DNA of 38,183 nt from a virus. The notes beneath the pieces are model-generated. The model saw nothing but the letters and a program-made list of their open reading frames with translations, had not been told where the DNA came from and ran no database searches. Positions within the stretch are counted from its first letter, which is position 1, and the number at the start of each line of letters is the position of its first letter. The position numbers and the translations under genes were made by a program. Of the stretch, positions 8,036 to 18,264 are shown piece by piece. Where the stretch lies: IMG/VR virus record IMGVR_UViG_3300044623_000276, positions 1 to 38,183 of that record, one strand, 5' to 3'.

Positions 8036-8751
8036 TACGCCCCCAAAGCCTTAATACGGGCATCCATTATTGCAGCCAAATTGCCGGCAGCAAAACTCTG
8101 TGCCTCAGGTTGAAACTGTTGAAGAATCTTCTGCTCGGCAAACACCGAAGGATCAGTCGCCGCCTCATACACACCACCAGCAGCCTGACGTTGGCCCTCA
8201 GCAATTTCCATTTGCCTAAACCCGCCAGCAATCCTGTTCGCAGTCATCTCATCAATCTCATAGCCCAACAGTTCCCTTGATGATCTTCGAACCAAAGTTT
8301 TCACATCATCCGGTGAAGTGACACGAATAGACGGGGCCTTCTTCGCATAACTACTGTTCGGTACACGTTGCATAAACTCGTTGTAAGCCTGAAAATATGG
8401 TTTGCCTGCAAGGTTGGCGTAAGTTAAAAGATCACCGAAAGCTGCATAGTCTTTATCTTCAAAACCTGTACCTGGGTCATAACCAGAAATTTTGGTTGCT
8501 AAACCTGTAAGTATTTTTTTGCGTTCTGTTTCATTAAGGTTGTTTAGAAGTACCCGTGGGTCGTTTCGTATGTCGTAAAAACGTGAAGTAATCTTGCCCG
8601 TTTTAGGGTCTTTTTGCAAATACGGAAGTTGTCCTGTCGGGGAAACATAGTCAGCAGGCAACCCTGTAGTAAACGAAACAGATACACCACCGCCAGGAAT
8701 AGCACCAAGTACCCCTTCTGCGGGGTTAACTGGTTTAGTATCTTCAGCCAT
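8035..8751 (-). CDS. Putative virion protein of the ejection cassette
   Basis: A 238-residue, cysteine-free, soluble alpha-helical protein with a glycine-rich start (GAIPGGGVSVSFTTG) and a segment LNETERKKILTGLATKISGYDPGTG. No signal, membrane span or known domain is evident. Overlaps of one base on both sides place it in the same translationally coupled cassette as the 1,568-aa and 496-aa proteins, so a structural or chaperone role in the internal core is the simplest reading. Confidence 0.68.
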   Translation of the reverse strand: MAEDTKPVNPAEGVLGAIPGGGVSVSFTTGLPADYVSPTGQLPYLQKDPKTGKITSRFYDIRNDPRVLLNNLNETERKKILTGLATKISGYDPGTGFEDKDYAAFGDLLTYANLAGKPYFQAYNEFMQRVPNSSYAKKAPSIRVTSPDDVKTLVRRSSRELLGYEIDEMTANRIAGGFRQMEIAEGQRQAAGGVYEAATDPSVFAEQKILQQFQPEAQSFAAGNLAAIMDARIKALGA

Positions 8752-11700
8752 TATTCATCAACCTCTTGTAAAAGTAACCGGTCATACATTCTAGCGAAAT
8801 TAGGATATTGTTCTTTCAAAGTAACAGCATACTCTCTTAGATATCCACGCAAATCTGCGGCGTTCTTGCTACGGTCAATGCCACTCAAACCACGGTTAGT
8901 AGCCTCAACCAATACGGCTTCACGGGTTTGCAAATACTGTCGAGCCGCTTCAGCGATGTCATTGTCGGCAAGACTTGGATCGTTAACAGCCCTAGTCAGT
9001 TCATCGATTTGGGTTTTTAATTTGTTCGGGTCAAATGTGCCGGTAGTGAAACCTGGGTACATTTCACCCAAATACTCACGGAAATCACGCAAATACTGTT
9101 TCTGTTCAGCGTTCGGATACGGGCCAACCAAATCTTGTACTTGACGGTATTGGCTGTACGCCGCATATTTTTGTGCTGCTTCCAAAGTTTCTTGTGGGGT
9201 GAGCCGTTCACGTTGGCCTTTTTCTAACTGGCGACTGTAAACCTGCCAGTCAAGATCGGTGCCACCCTCGACAAAGAACCCTGCCACCCCAGAGTATTTG
9301 CGGAACAATGCTGGATTGGCGCGTTCAAAGTCACCGAACTGTTTGCTTGCTTGCAAACCACCATAAACGGCTTTAGTTTTGCCCGACAAATATACGAACA
9401 CGTCTTCGCCGTAAGTGTCCAAGAATCGTGGGATTGCGCTGTCATAATCTTCTAGTTGCAGTTTGCGCAACTCCATTGACAAAAGGTTTACCGCAACATC
9501 TCCTTGTTTGGTTTCCACAGTAAATTTGTTTGTTGGTCGAGAAGGCCCTAAAAACTGTCCAATGCCCCGCAAAACAGTTAAGAACCTTGCTTTGTTGATG
9601 GTGTCCTCGTACAGTTGGTCGCGCCCATCGTCGGTTGTTAAATCGTATTTGGTTGTTGTCGCTAACGCTTGATATGTTTCCATGAAAGTGTTACCGAATG
9701 TGTCAGCTGATTCAGGCGAAGAAAAGAAACCTTGTTCAACTTTTTTGAACCATGCAGGCATAGCCGTGTTTAACAATGCTTGGAATGTGCCGCCTTCGCC
9801 TTTTACATCTATTTCGCCGTAAGGCAAAATAATTGATTTAATGAAATCTGTTTGAGGAATATCTTTCAATAGTGCTGAAGCACTAATTTGTGCTACTGGC
9901 CCTAAACCTGGTTTAACATCCAAACCCATTAACACACCTTTAACCGGTGCTTGCAAAGTTGATTTAACACCTGGGCCGCCACCGATAATGCTGGTTGCTA
10001 GATGGGTGAACCCTTGCGAAAACGGGTAATCAAATGACCATTCACCTGTTTGTGGGTCGGTGTAAAAGAACCCGCGCCCGTCGCCATCAGGGTCGGCTTC
10101 TTGTCCTCGATCAACAATGAGTTGTGTTTTGCGCAAAGCGTTAAGGTTTGGTAATGGTATGCCACCTGTTTCTACCGTGTAAATACGGCTGATGCGTCGA
10201 AAGAACTCTGCTTGTGCTTGACCGAACGGAATAACGATACGGGCAACATCAATGAGGTTGTTTCGTTCAGATGAGTCGTACAACATTTTGGACAAATCAT
10301 CCAATGCTGCACCTTTAGCAAATTCGTCAACATCATCTAAAGACAATGTGCTTTTAAGTCGTGACGGGTTTGCTTGTAAATCAAGCAACTTTTGCCACCT
10401 GTCACCCACAACTGGTCGTGATGGTCTAAACAATCTTGAAACCATGTCACCGAAATCTGCACTATCACCAACATAATCGGATGGGCTGATTCCAGCATCA
10501 GCGGCTTTGCGGGTAACATTCGCAATCAAAGTATCAAGATCAGCCGGTGAAAGCGATGTAGCTAGTTCGTCAACAGCCCAAGAGTAATAACGTTGCTTAA
10601 ACGCTGGTGCGCGTTCAATGTACGCTGTCGGTTTGCGAGACATGAACCCAAAAAATCTGTCCATTGTGTTATCCCAGTTTTCTTTGAAACCACGTTTGCC
10701 GAGATCGGCAGATACACGGACTTCGTGTGCCATAACTTGTGCGATGTTTGGATCGTTGTAAATATCTGTTCGAGCCAACAAGTTTTGTAATTCTTTTGTT
10801 GATTCGCCATCTTTGAAAGCAAACGGTCTAACAATGTTTTCGTCGTTTGCGTCAACACGAACCGTGATTATACGACTGTTTTTTCTTGAAGGGTTAACAG
10901 GTATTTCTTGTACGGTTCCACGGAAAGAAGAATCCCAACCGAACGTTCTAGCACTAATTGTTTGTGGTGGTAACAAACCAGTTGAAACAGCGATACGCAA
11001 ACTGTCATGGCCGCCGACGTTCACGTTAAAACGTGCGCGATAATTGTCTAGCAATAAACGCAAATTGTGGTCGTCATTTAAGTCAATCGATACTTTGCCG
11101 GACCAACCGCCACGCCCATTATTCGCATCACGATCCCAAACACTTCTACCATTAACGTGATAGTCCTGTTGGTCACGAAACCATTTTTGGCCATCAGGAT
11201 CGGTTCGGATATAGTTAATTAGTTGGTCGTCGGTGTCGCCCAAAGCAAGCCTGCGCACCAAAGGATCAGCGTTTAATAAACCAATTTGATCGCCGTGTGC
11301 TTCAACAACTTTAGATTCAGGGGCTTCATACCGTTTAACATCTTCAAAAGTGCCTGACCTTCTAGACATTTTGGTTGGATAAGACGGATCACTATAGTGA
11401 CCTGTTACAGCAACGCCTGTTGCTTTTCGGTAATCTTCCATACCTTTGATGGCTTCATCAAAAAGTTCACCCCGAATATCCCCGATACCTTTACGCCCAA
11501 TTTTGCTACCAAGCGAACGATGCGCTGACCATTGTAAATGTTGAAGCGGATGACGCAAAATACTGGTAACAGGTTTTTGTGACAAAGCCAAACTGATCTG
11601 TCCTTCAGCAAGGTTACGAACCGTATAGCCACCTGTAGCCAAAATAATTTTCTTAAAAAAATCTTCTTGAAAACCAACTACTGCCGCAAAAGGCAAACGC

Positions 11701-13457
11701 AATTTGCCTGCTTCAGCCAACCGAGCAACGTTACCGTCAACATATTCGCCTTTAGGATTTTTGCGCCAAATCTTGTTATAGCGACCAGTCAAAGCCCGTA
11801 CCTGTCGAACATCAGGCATCTCCATAGAAAGATTTGCTAATTCTGACACAAGTGTTGGGCCACCAAAAACAGCGTTGGCTATTTGCCCGTTTTGTTGAGC
11901 GACACCCATAAACATATTTCCATCATCAAGTTGACCATCAACACTTGCCCCATATTTTCGAGATTTTTCAACATAACCTCTAAACGAATTTCTTACAGCA
12001 CTAGCAACATCAGGGTCAACACCATTATCTATCCATGATTGAACAATTAAATCATTAAACTCATCGTAAATTGCTTTGCGAGCCGTAGGTGTAGCACTAG
12101 GCCCAGCCATCGCATTAAGCGCACGATCCAAAAAACGAACACGAACATTTTGATCGGTTAACGAAACTTTCATCCAACGATCAATGTCGTTTATTGTGCG
12201 CCCAACATCACGAGGGTTTTCTGAACCAAAATCAATGACTGTGCCTTGTGGCCGCAACTCAAAAGCGCGAGCGGTTAAACGCCCTGCTTTGTTTCCAAAT
12301 TTAGTACTTTCAAACGAACCAACTAAATTATCTATAACTTTTACACGTCGAGCATTTGATAAACCAATTAACTTCGTTCCAGGCATCACAGTACGAGTAA
12401 CACCCAATTTAGGTTTACCTAAAATGTCAACTAAAACTTCTTCTACTTCAGCTGTAGAAACAGCGTTGCGTAACCGTTGAACCGTGTCAGGGTAAACTTT
12501 GTCGCCAATAAGTTTGCGCACAGCATCAGCGGTGTCGGCTTCTACAAGTCTGTTAATAAGACGCAAACCTTTATCTGATCCTAAAAATTTGTTTGCTGTA
12601 GCAGCATCTACTGTTTGACCTACAAGACCCGCCGCTACACGTGCGGCCCGTAATTCTTCACTAGTCATTTCAGACGTTTTAATGACGGTGCCTTTGCCAC
12701 GTATGATGTCCAAACCTCTGTCAATCCCTTTTAGAACATCGCCAGCTTCTCCCGCTTCAGCCGCAACTTTTACAAGACCAGCAGCTTGTTTGAAACCAGG
12801 GGCAACAGGTACGGCAATCGTTAAAGCCCCATCAACAAAACCTGACATCAAGTTGTATGCGCGAGAACCCTCGGTTAAAACTGTGCCAGCCAAACCACGG
12901 CCAACAGTCCAAGCATGACCACCAGTAGTTGTACCTCGATAATTTTGGACTCGTTTAGTTTGAAACTGTTTTGCTTCACCACCTAAAAAGAAACCATCAC
13001 CGGCTTGCTCATCGTTTTTGATAAGACTGCCAAGATCGGTTGAAATAAACCATCCATCAATGCCGTCAGGGTTGTCAGAAAATACTTGTGCTGCTGCACC
13101 TTGCAAAGTTTGGATAGGCAAATCCAAAGCCGCAAACGTGTATCGAGTAGTTGTTTTAAGTTTGTCGTAAATGTTTCTTTGAAACCAACTTTTTTTAGGT
13201 TTTAACGCATCTGGTTGTTGATTAAGTTTTAGTGCCGTTGCGCCAGCAATATCTTTAAGTTGTTCGTCAGGCAAACCTGCTTGCGCTGATGACAAAACAG
13301 CACCCGCTGGTAGTTGCGGGTTGTTGCGATAGATTTCGCCTACACGTGTAGCAAGTTGCGGTGTTGCTTGGGTAGCAAAAGTGTTTAACCGGTTTTGTTC
13401 TTCAACAAGTTGCTTGTAAAGAATCTCTTGTTCTTTTAACGATAACGGCGTGGGCAT
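8751..13457 (-). CDS. Giant internal virion protein (T7 gp16-like role)
   Basis: A 1,568-residue protein, about 12% of the window, in which I see no cysteine. It is largely alpha-helical, with several hydrophobic stretches (for example the VDGALTIAVPVAPGF area and GFTHLATSIIGGG). No transglycosylase or protease motif could be confirmed by eye. Length, position between portal and scaffold, and cysteine-free composition fit the very large podovirus ejection proteins that leave the capsid through the portal and form a trans-envelope conduit. It starts four codons upstream of KEQEILYKQLVEEQN and overlaps the upstream gene by one base. An embedded enzyme domain cannot be excluded. Confidence 0.8.
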   Translation of the reverse strand: MPTPLSLKEQEILYKQLVEEQNRLNTFATQATPQLATRVGEIYRNNPQLPAGAVLSSAQAGLPDEQLKDIAGATALKLNQQPDALKPKKSWFQRNIYDKLKTTTRYTFAALDLPIQTLQGAAAQVFSDNPDGIDGWFISTDLGSLIKNDEQAGDGFFLGGEAKQFQTKRVQNYRGTTTGGHAWTVGRGLAGTVLTEGSRAYNLMSGFVDGALTIAVPVAPGFKQAAGLVKVAAEAGEAGDVLKGIDRGLDIIRGKGTVIKTSEMTSEELRAARVAAGLVGQTVDAATANKFLGSDKGLRLINRLVEADTADAVRKLIGDKVYPDTVQRLRNAVSTAEVEEVLVDILGKPKLGVTRTVMPGTKLIGLSNARRVKVIDNLVGSFESTKFGNKAGRLTARAFELRPQGTVIDFGSENPRDVGRTINDIDRWMKVSLTDQNVRVRFLDRALNAMAGPSATPTARKAIYDEFNDLIVQSWIDNGVDPDVASAVRNSFRGYVEKSRKYGASVDGQLDDGNMFMGVAQQNGQIANAVFGGPTLVSELANLSMEMPDVRQVRALTGRYNKIWRKNPKGEYVDGNVARLAEAGKLRLPFAAVVGFQEDFFKKIILATGGYTVRNLAEGQISLALSQKPVTSILRHPLQHLQWSAHRSLGSKIGRKGIGDIRGELFDEAIKGMEDYRKATGVAVTGHYSDPSYPTKMSRRSGTFEDVKRYEAPESKVVEAHGDQIGLLNADPLVRRLALGDTDDQLINYIRTDPDGQKWFRDQQDYHVNGRSVWDRDANNGRGGWSGKVSIDLNDDHNLRLLLDNYRARFNVNVGGHDSLRIAVSTGLLPPQTISARTFGWDSSFRGTVQEIPVNPSRKNSRIITVRVDANDENIVRPFAFKDGESTKELQNLLARTDIYNDPNIAQVMAHEVRVSADLGKRGFKENWDNTMDRFFGFMSRKPTAYIERAPAFKQRYYSWAVDELATSLSPADLDTLIANVTRKAADAGISPSDYVGDSADFGDMVSRLFRPSRPVVGDRWQKLLDLQANPSRLKSTLSLDDVDEFAKGAALDDLSKMLYDSSERNNLIDVARIVIPFGQAQAEFFRRISRIYTVETGGIPLPNLNALRKTQLIVDRGQEADPDGDGRGFFYTDPQTGEWSFDYPFSQGFTHLATSIIGGGPGVKSTLQAPVKGVLMGLDVKPGLGPVAQISASALLKDIPQTDFIKSIILPYGEIDVKGEGGTFQALLNTAMPAWFKKVEQGFFSSPESADTFGNTFMETYQALATTTKYDLTTDDGRDQLYEDTINKARFLTVLRGIGQFLGPSRPTNKFTVETKQGDVAVNLLSMELRKLQLEDYDSAIPRFLDTYGEDVFVYLSGKTKAVYGGLQASKQFGDFERANPALFRKYSGVAGFFVEGGTDLDWQVYSRQLEKGQRERLTPQETLEAAQKYAAYSQYRQVQDLVGPYPNAEQKQYLRDFREYLGEMYPGFTTGTFDPNKLKTQIDELTRAVNDPSLADNDIAEAARQYLQTREAVLVEATNRGLSGIDRSKNAADLRGYLREYAVTLKEQYPNFARMYDRLLLQEVDE

Positions 13458-13822
13458 TACTGCCCGCCGTCACGCAGCGCATTTATCAAATTTTGTAAAT
13501 CTGGATTCGGGTACATCGTGTTCAAATAAACAAGTTTGTTTAACACGTCGTCTGCTGGTTCAATTACTGGCATGATGCCTGCACCCATCGCATCAACTCC
13601 TGGCCCAAAGTTTGCGCCCGCTGTGATCGGTTCGTTAGGTCGTGCTGTTGGTGCTGTTAACGGTGTCAATGTTCCTGGTGCTGTTCGTGGTCGTTGTTGT
13701 ACAGGTGACGGAACTGTTGTCGGGGATTGCGCCATCGGTACGGCTTCTTGTGCGCGTTGTTGCGCTAAACGTTGACCGTACTGTTGGTTTGTTGCCGTAG
13801 AGATTGGGAGTTGTTCAGCCAT
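13457..13822 (-). CDS. Small Pro/Thr-rich protein downstream of portal
   Basis: A 121-residue protein with a low-complexity first two-thirds (Gln-rich, then Pro/Thr-rich: TTVPSPVQQRPRTAPGTLTP) and a short helical C-terminus (DDVLNKLVYLNTMYPNPDLQNLI). It lies immediately after the portal stop and is coupled to the giant virion gene. The disordered N-terminus with a helical end resembles small head-completion or scaffold-accessory proteins, but the family is not recognised. Confidence 0.7.
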   Translation of the reverse strand: MAEQLPISTATNQQYGQRLAQQRAQEAVPMAQSPTTVPSPVQQRPRTAPGTLTPLTAPTARPNEPITAGANFGPGVDAMGAGIMPVIEPADDVLNKLVYLNTMYPNPDLQNLINALRDGGQ

Positions 13823-15580
13823 TTATGCCCCTAGTTGTGCTAATAGTGCTTCCAATGGTGGTGCGCCCTGTGGTCCTTGTACTGGTGCTTCTGCGCCCAT
13901 GCCTGGCATTGCGAGTCCTGGCATTGTTTCTGGTGCGCCTTGTGGCATTGCTGCGGCCTGACGGTCACGTGCGCGTTGGTCTGTTCGTTTGACTGCTTCG
14001 TAAAGTGTTACGTCTTTTTCTAGTACGAGCGATGTCAGGTAGGCGAGGTCGTCTGGCTGGTATGGGCCTTGCGGGTTTACTGCCTGTTGTTGGATGGATG
14101 ACAGTAACGCCGATTCGACACCTTCGGCAACGATGCGGTCATGTTCTAGTTCTGGGTCTGTAATTAGTGGGTCGGCTTCTCGTGCCGATTCTTTTGACAT
14201 TAGCCCTGTGCCAAGTCGTTGACCTAATCCGATGATAAGACTGTTTACGTCTGAGCCTGCTGCCGAGTATGCGACATAGTGAAAGTCGGTTTCCCAAATT
14301 TTGTTCGCTACATAGCTTTCTTGTCCGACTGATGATCGTGACGGAATGAAAAACGTTTTTGTTACGTCACCCCAATAAGCTTTCTCAATTGCGATAGCAA
14401 CTTTATCTTCTTCAAACAATGATGCTTCAAATGTTGATTGTGCTTCTTGTACACGGTAGTCAACTGTTGCTGACAGTACGGAGTCTCCGCGTCGACCAGT
14501 ACGGATGTTTGATCCTGACTCGCCACCAAACTCTGCGGGGATAGCACCCTCTAGTCGTTCTTGTCGTTCAAGACGGTCTAACGCTGTATCGGTTTTGTAG
14601 CCTGGGTTGAGTTGCAACTGTTGAATGTCTCCACCTTTGACAACACCGAGTACACCATTTTTGCCGTCAGCTAACTGGAGTATCTCAGGGTTCTCACCGA
14701 CACGAGCAACAAGATATTCTTCAGGAAAAATACCGCGCTCAATAGCGATCTCTGTTAACGCTTGTAGGCGAGCGCGAGTGTAATACATTCCCATAACGCC
14801 ATCAAATTGTCCACGAGGTTTGTCAAGTGTGATTCTGTTCGCTACGACAGCTAACGGCATACCGGTGCGGTTCGGGATGTTTTCTAAACCTAAAGCGTTT
14901 AGTCCTGCGCGTTCAGCAATGTTAAGTGACGGGTTATCTTCTGCACCGAGAACAATTAACTGTAACGAGTCTGCGTCAACGTATTCAAGCATGGTGTATC
15001 GGCTGTCCGAATCAACTCTGCCCATGCGTAGTTTGTCTGATAGTTCTTGCCCGTAGTTGGCGAGAAGGTATGATGCTGAGGCACGGAAGGTGAATATGCA
15101 GTCGTCTGGCAGCATGTTGTCTGGGTCGTCTACTGGTGCAGCGAATGTGTCTAACGGGTTGCGTACAGTCCATGTTGGTGTGAGTGTGCGGAAGTTTGGT
15201 TTAAGAACTACAGCCGATTGTGAGTAGCCGAGTAGGTGTCGGGCGCGTCGACGTAGTTTCATTTGCATTTTGTTTTCATCCCAAATGGATAGCATTGCTT
15301 TGCGTCGTTGACGTGCAGAAGATTTTGCTCGTTCTGATCCTTCTTTGATTGGTGGGAAGTATGGTGTTGGCATGGTGCTGGATACACGCATGGACATTTG
15401 ATCTAAGCCTTGTACTAGTAGGTTTGCTACTGAGGCTTTAGCGTTTTTGTCTAATTCGTTTAGTGGTACGATTACGTCACCGTTTGCTAGTTCGCGTACG
15501 CGCCGCATCTGGTTGTGTACGGGTCCTGCCGCTGTACGCCTCTGATTGTAGAGTTCGACTATTTCTTCAACTGTACGCAC
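13823..15580 (-). CDS. Portal protein (head-tail connector)
   Basis: A 585-residue protein that should form the dodecameric DNA channel at the capsid vertex. Features expected for a T7-like portal are a helical N-terminus with VEEIVELYNQRR, LDQMSMRVSSTMPTPYFPP (wing region), a long charged helix (SARQRRKAMLSIWDENKMQ), a crown/stem with AIERGIFPEEYLVARVG, and a Gln/Pro/Gly-rich C-terminal tail. It follows TerL directly and precedes the ejection cassette. The start is GTG (15580), with GGAG a few bases upstream. The size matches podovirus portals (about 530-600 aa). Confidence 0.85.
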   Translation of the reverse strand: MRTVEEIVELYNQRRTAAGPVHNQMRRVRELANGDVIVPLNELDKNAKASVANLLVQGLDQMSMRVSSTMPTPYFPPIKEGSERAKSSARQRRKAMLSIWDENKMQMKLRRRARHLLGYSQSAVVLKPNFRTLTPTWTVRNPLDTFAAPVDDPDNMLPDDCIFTFRASASYLLANYGQELSDKLRMGRVDSDSRYTMLEYVDADSLQLIVLGAEDNPSLNIAERAGLNALGLENIPNRTGMPLAVVANRITLDKPRGQFDGVMGMYYTRARLQALTEIAIERGIFPEEYLVARVGENPEILQLADGKNGVLGVVKGGDIQQLQLNPGYKTDTALDRLERQERLEGAIPAEFGGESGSNIRTGRRGDSVLSATVDYRVQEAQSTFEASLFEEDKVAIAIEKAYWGDVTKTFFIPSRSSVGQESYVANKIWETDFHYVAYSAAGSDVNSLIIGLGQRLGTGLMSKESAREADPLITDPELEHDRIVAEGVESALLSSIQQQAVNPQGPYQPDDLAYLTSLVLEKDVTLYEAVKRTDQRARDRQAAAMPQGAPETMPGLAMPGMGAEAPVQGPQGAPPLEALLAQLGA

Positions 15581-15610
15581 ACATCTCCAATATAATCCAA
15601 AGTATCCGTT

Positions 15611-15619
15611 ATAGTATCA
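15611..15619 (-). promoter_or_regulatory. Possible extended -10 element before portal
   Basis: On the minus strand TGATACTAT overlaps the terminase stop codon and matches TGn plus a TACTAT -10 box, the same hexamer used by the plus-strand promoter at 21661. No -35 hexamer is recognisable at 16-18 bp. It could give extra portal transcription, but the evidence is a short match only. Confidence 0.3.
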
Positions 15620-17599
15620 CGCCACGAACCATGAAGGCCGCCACATGCGCGGCGGGGCTACAGACGGGCGTAACTGTGGAACATGTAACTCTGCGAACCA
15701 ATGCGCCATCACAAGGTCGGTACCGTTTTTTTTGTTTCGAGTCCAACTGCACATCTCCTCAACGAACGCCAACGTTTTCCAGTTCTCTCGCATAGACGGC
15801 AACCTGACCTGACCGGTACGCCACAACGGGGGCAGTAAAGCTTCAACACCCAAGTTTTCATCTAGTTTGTTTCGGCTCGTGGTGTGCGGTACGACGTTCA
15901 CTCCTTGTAACGACTGCCATTTGCGCACAAAGTCGTGTGCCAACAGGAAGCGTTGCGCAGCGTTCACTTCAACTATCCAATGAGAGATCGGATACCCCAT
16001 GTCAAAAGACCTGTTCTGCCATTCTTCCATAATCCCTGAATAGGTGCGGGTAGAAGTGTCGTAACCCAACAGTTCTTCGGCTGTAAGTTTGCAACGCTCA
16101 ACATCAACCAAGTACCTGAGGTTCGTTTCAGGCTGGTACAGCCACCATTGGATAGCCCAAAACATTGTTGGCGACGGATCAACGGAAGCAATCGAAATGA
16201 TCGGGGGCCGTAAATCTTGCGGAATGTACCCTGGTCTGCGTTCCTGGTCGATGCACCCTGGGTACACCACACCGTCAGGCCCCATGCCACCGGTAGCCCA
16301 CACCCGTTCAATCAGATATGTGCCTTGCGCCAAGTCTTGTTGCTGATAGACGACATCAAATTTTTGTGGGGTACTGTATCGGATGTACGATAAATCTTTC
16401 CACGACAAACGGTACGGGTCCAACAGAGGTCCGTCAGGCCATGCTGGGGCGTTCACCCGTCTAGATTCTTTACCGGTGTCCAGCTCGTCGTAGTATGCCT
16501 TGTAGACAAGATGATGATATTTGGATTTTTTTTCAGGCTCGACACTAGTGGTTTGGTCGGTGACATCGGAACCGTCGTAGTTGTCCTCGAAATCTTCGTA
16601 AGTGATTTTAGAGAGACAATGTGCGTACAGATCACCGGAACCCAAACGTTGCCCTATCACGGCCAGCAAGCCACCTGGGTCGCATCGTGCTTCGGCCATC
16701 GTATCCCACCGTTCCAACAGTTTGTCTCGCGCAACTGATTCCTTAGAGTTCTCCGAGGATGCAACGTCGTCAAACAAACATAGGTCGGCGCGATGTCCGA
16801 TGAACTCTGAGTCAATACCGTACGCCGAAACTGTCGGCTCTTTGTTATCCAACCCGCCCAACGATTCTTGTTCAACCACAAATTCTTCTGCCCGCCACAA
16901 AGCACCAGACGACTGCGGCTTAAACCTGCCGTAGTCAATAGATAGACAGGCTTCAGCGTTCAAAGCCAACCCTTTCTCTACCAAAATAGCGTCAGGTTCT
17001 AACGGGAAAGGGCGTTCAAGGGTTTCACGGATACGACGCGAATACTGTTTCGCCAACGTCTGTGTAACCGAACCGATCAACACACGAATCTTGCGGTTAC
17101 GAACAATCATCCACACCGCAACATCATGAAACAACGTCGACTTGCCTGCACCTGGCGGCACGTTCAAACAAACAAACTCTTTCTCCGGTGACTCCAACCA
17201 TGCCACAATCTTGTACGCAGCATCAACCTGCCACGGCGAAGGCACACGACCCAGATAGCGTCTACGAAAATAGTCGAAATCAACTAAAGCTTGTTGCGCC
17301 TCGGGACATAACCGGTCATGCGGAATAACCGGTGGCAGATCGGCAACATCCATAACCTGTTTCCATTGATCGGCTTGCACACCGCCTTCCTGTTTACGTA
17401 CTTTTCCTTTGTCGATACGTGCCAACTCAAGGTCGGCTTGTGCTACACGCCGTTTAGCATCCCATTTTTGTGCCGTGTTGTAATGCACCGCAGCAATTTT
17501 CGCCGCTTCCTTGATAGACATCCCTGACGCTCGTGCCTGCCAGTAGCGTGCCACATCTTGTGGCGGTACTTGTCGCCGCCCCGAACGGCCAGCAACCAT
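15617..17599 (-). CDS. terL: Terminase large subunit with N-terminal HTH
   Basis: A 660-residue DNA-packaging motor. The N-terminus (about residues 16-48, RYWQARASGMSIKEAAKIAA) is a helix-turn-helix of the kind normally found in small terminases. The ATPase follows: adenine-binding SPWQVDAAYK (121-130), Walker A PPGAGKST (148-155), Walker B LCLFDD (273-278) and a coupling segment AVIGQRLGSGD (313-323). The RNase H-like nuclease has acidic residues at D474 (SVDPSP), E544 (IVEVN) and D628 (TDLVMAHW). It pairs with the portal immediately downstream. No separate small terminase was identified next to it, so the HTH may supply DNA recognition. Confidence 0.93.
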   Translation of the reverse strand: MVAGRSGRRQVPPQDVARYWQARASGMSIKEAAKIAAVHYNTAQKWDAKRRVAQADLELARIDKGKVRKQEGGVQADQWKQVMDVADLPPVIPHDRLCPEAQQALVDFDYFRRRYLGRVPSPWQVDAAYKIVAWLESPEKEFVCLNVPPGAGKSTLFHDVAVWMIVRNRKIRVLIGSVTQTLAKQYSRRIRETLERPFPLEPDAILVEKGLALNAEACLSIDYGRFKPQSSGALWRAEEFVVEQESLGGLDNKEPTVSAYGIDSEFIGHRADLCLFDDVASSENSKESVARDKLLERWDTMAEARCDPGGLLAVIGQRLGSGDLYAHCLSKITYEDFEDNYDGSDVTDQTTSVEPEKKSKYHHLVYKAYYDELDTGKESRRVNAPAWPDGPLLDPYRLSWKDLSYIRYSTPQKFDVVYQQQDLAQGTYLIERVWATGGMGPDGVVYPGCIDQERRPGYIPQDLRPPIISIASVDPSPTMFWAIQWWLYQPETNLRYLVDVERCKLTAEELLGYDTSTRTYSGIMEEWQNRSFDMGYPISHWIVEVNAAQRFLLAHDFVRKWQSLQGVNVVPHTTSRNKLDENLGVEALLPPLWRTGQVRLPSMRENWKTLAFVEEMCSWTRNKKNGTDLVMAHWFAELHVPQLRPSVAPPRMWRPSWFVA

Positions 17600-18264
17600 T
17601 ATTTTTTTCTTACGCCGTAAACGCCGCCCAGTAAAGCGGCACCTTTCAAAACTTTTTTTGCTTTGTTAACATCTTTAACAATGTTTACTCCGCCCGCTGA
17701 CGCGCCACGCGCAGATTGTGTAGCAATACGCGCAGCGTTAGCTTCCAAACCAGTTAAACGTGCTTCTGTTTGTGCTACTGAAGCAAATTTTGTAGAAGCC
17801 AAAGTAGGCCCAAAAACGGTGTTCGCTTGATATATTCTTCCGCCTTCACTAATTTTCTCTAAACCTTTTGTCGCAGCACTAAACGCACCTTGAGCAGCAC
17901 CCCTAACCGCAGGTACCGCATAACGACCCAACAATTTATTTGTTACTTTTGCTGCCGCAATAACAGGAACCGACCCTGCTCTCGCAGGCAAAGATGTAGC
18001 AATAAGAGCAGCACTAACTACTGCACCAGTATTTGTTTTAGTTAAACCTAAAGAAGTACCTAACGGTGTTGACCCGCCACGAAAAACCCCTTTATCAGCA
18101 CCCCGCAAATCAACGTTAGTAGTTTTAACCGCATTAGACGGAACCGGATACGACTTACCTGGCGCACCAAAGGATTCAACAGGTCCCGATGTTTTACCAG
18201 CAATAAACAACTTTGAATAATCAACAGGTTTTTTATCATTTGATTTAGGTTTGCGTGAAGCCAT
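17599..18264 (-). CDS. Ala/Gly-rich hypothetical protein upstream of terminase
   Basis: A 221-residue protein of unknown function. A basic N-terminus (MASRKPKSNDKK) leads to an Ala/Gly/Val-rich centre with hydrophobic stretches (VVSAALIATSLP, AVPAVRGAAQGAF) and a basic C-terminus (LLGGVYGVRKK). The second ATG (18264) is chosen over 18309 because the extra 15 residues look non-coding. A TATCAT hexamer lies six bases upstream of this ATG, so a leaderless transcript is conceivable. It may be a virion or membrane-interacting protein. No match to small terminases is evident. Confidence 0.65.
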   Translation of the reverse strand: MASRKPKSNDKKPVDYSKLFIAGKTSGPVESFGAPGKSYPVPSNAVKTTNVDLRGADKGVFRGGSTPLGTSLGLTKTNTGAVVSAALIATSLPARAGSVPVIAAAKVTNKLLGRYAVPAVRGAAQGAFSAATKGLEKISEGGRIYQANTVFGPTLASTKFASVAQTEARLTGLEANAARIATQSARGASAGGVNIVKDVNKAKKVLKGAALLGGVYGVRKK

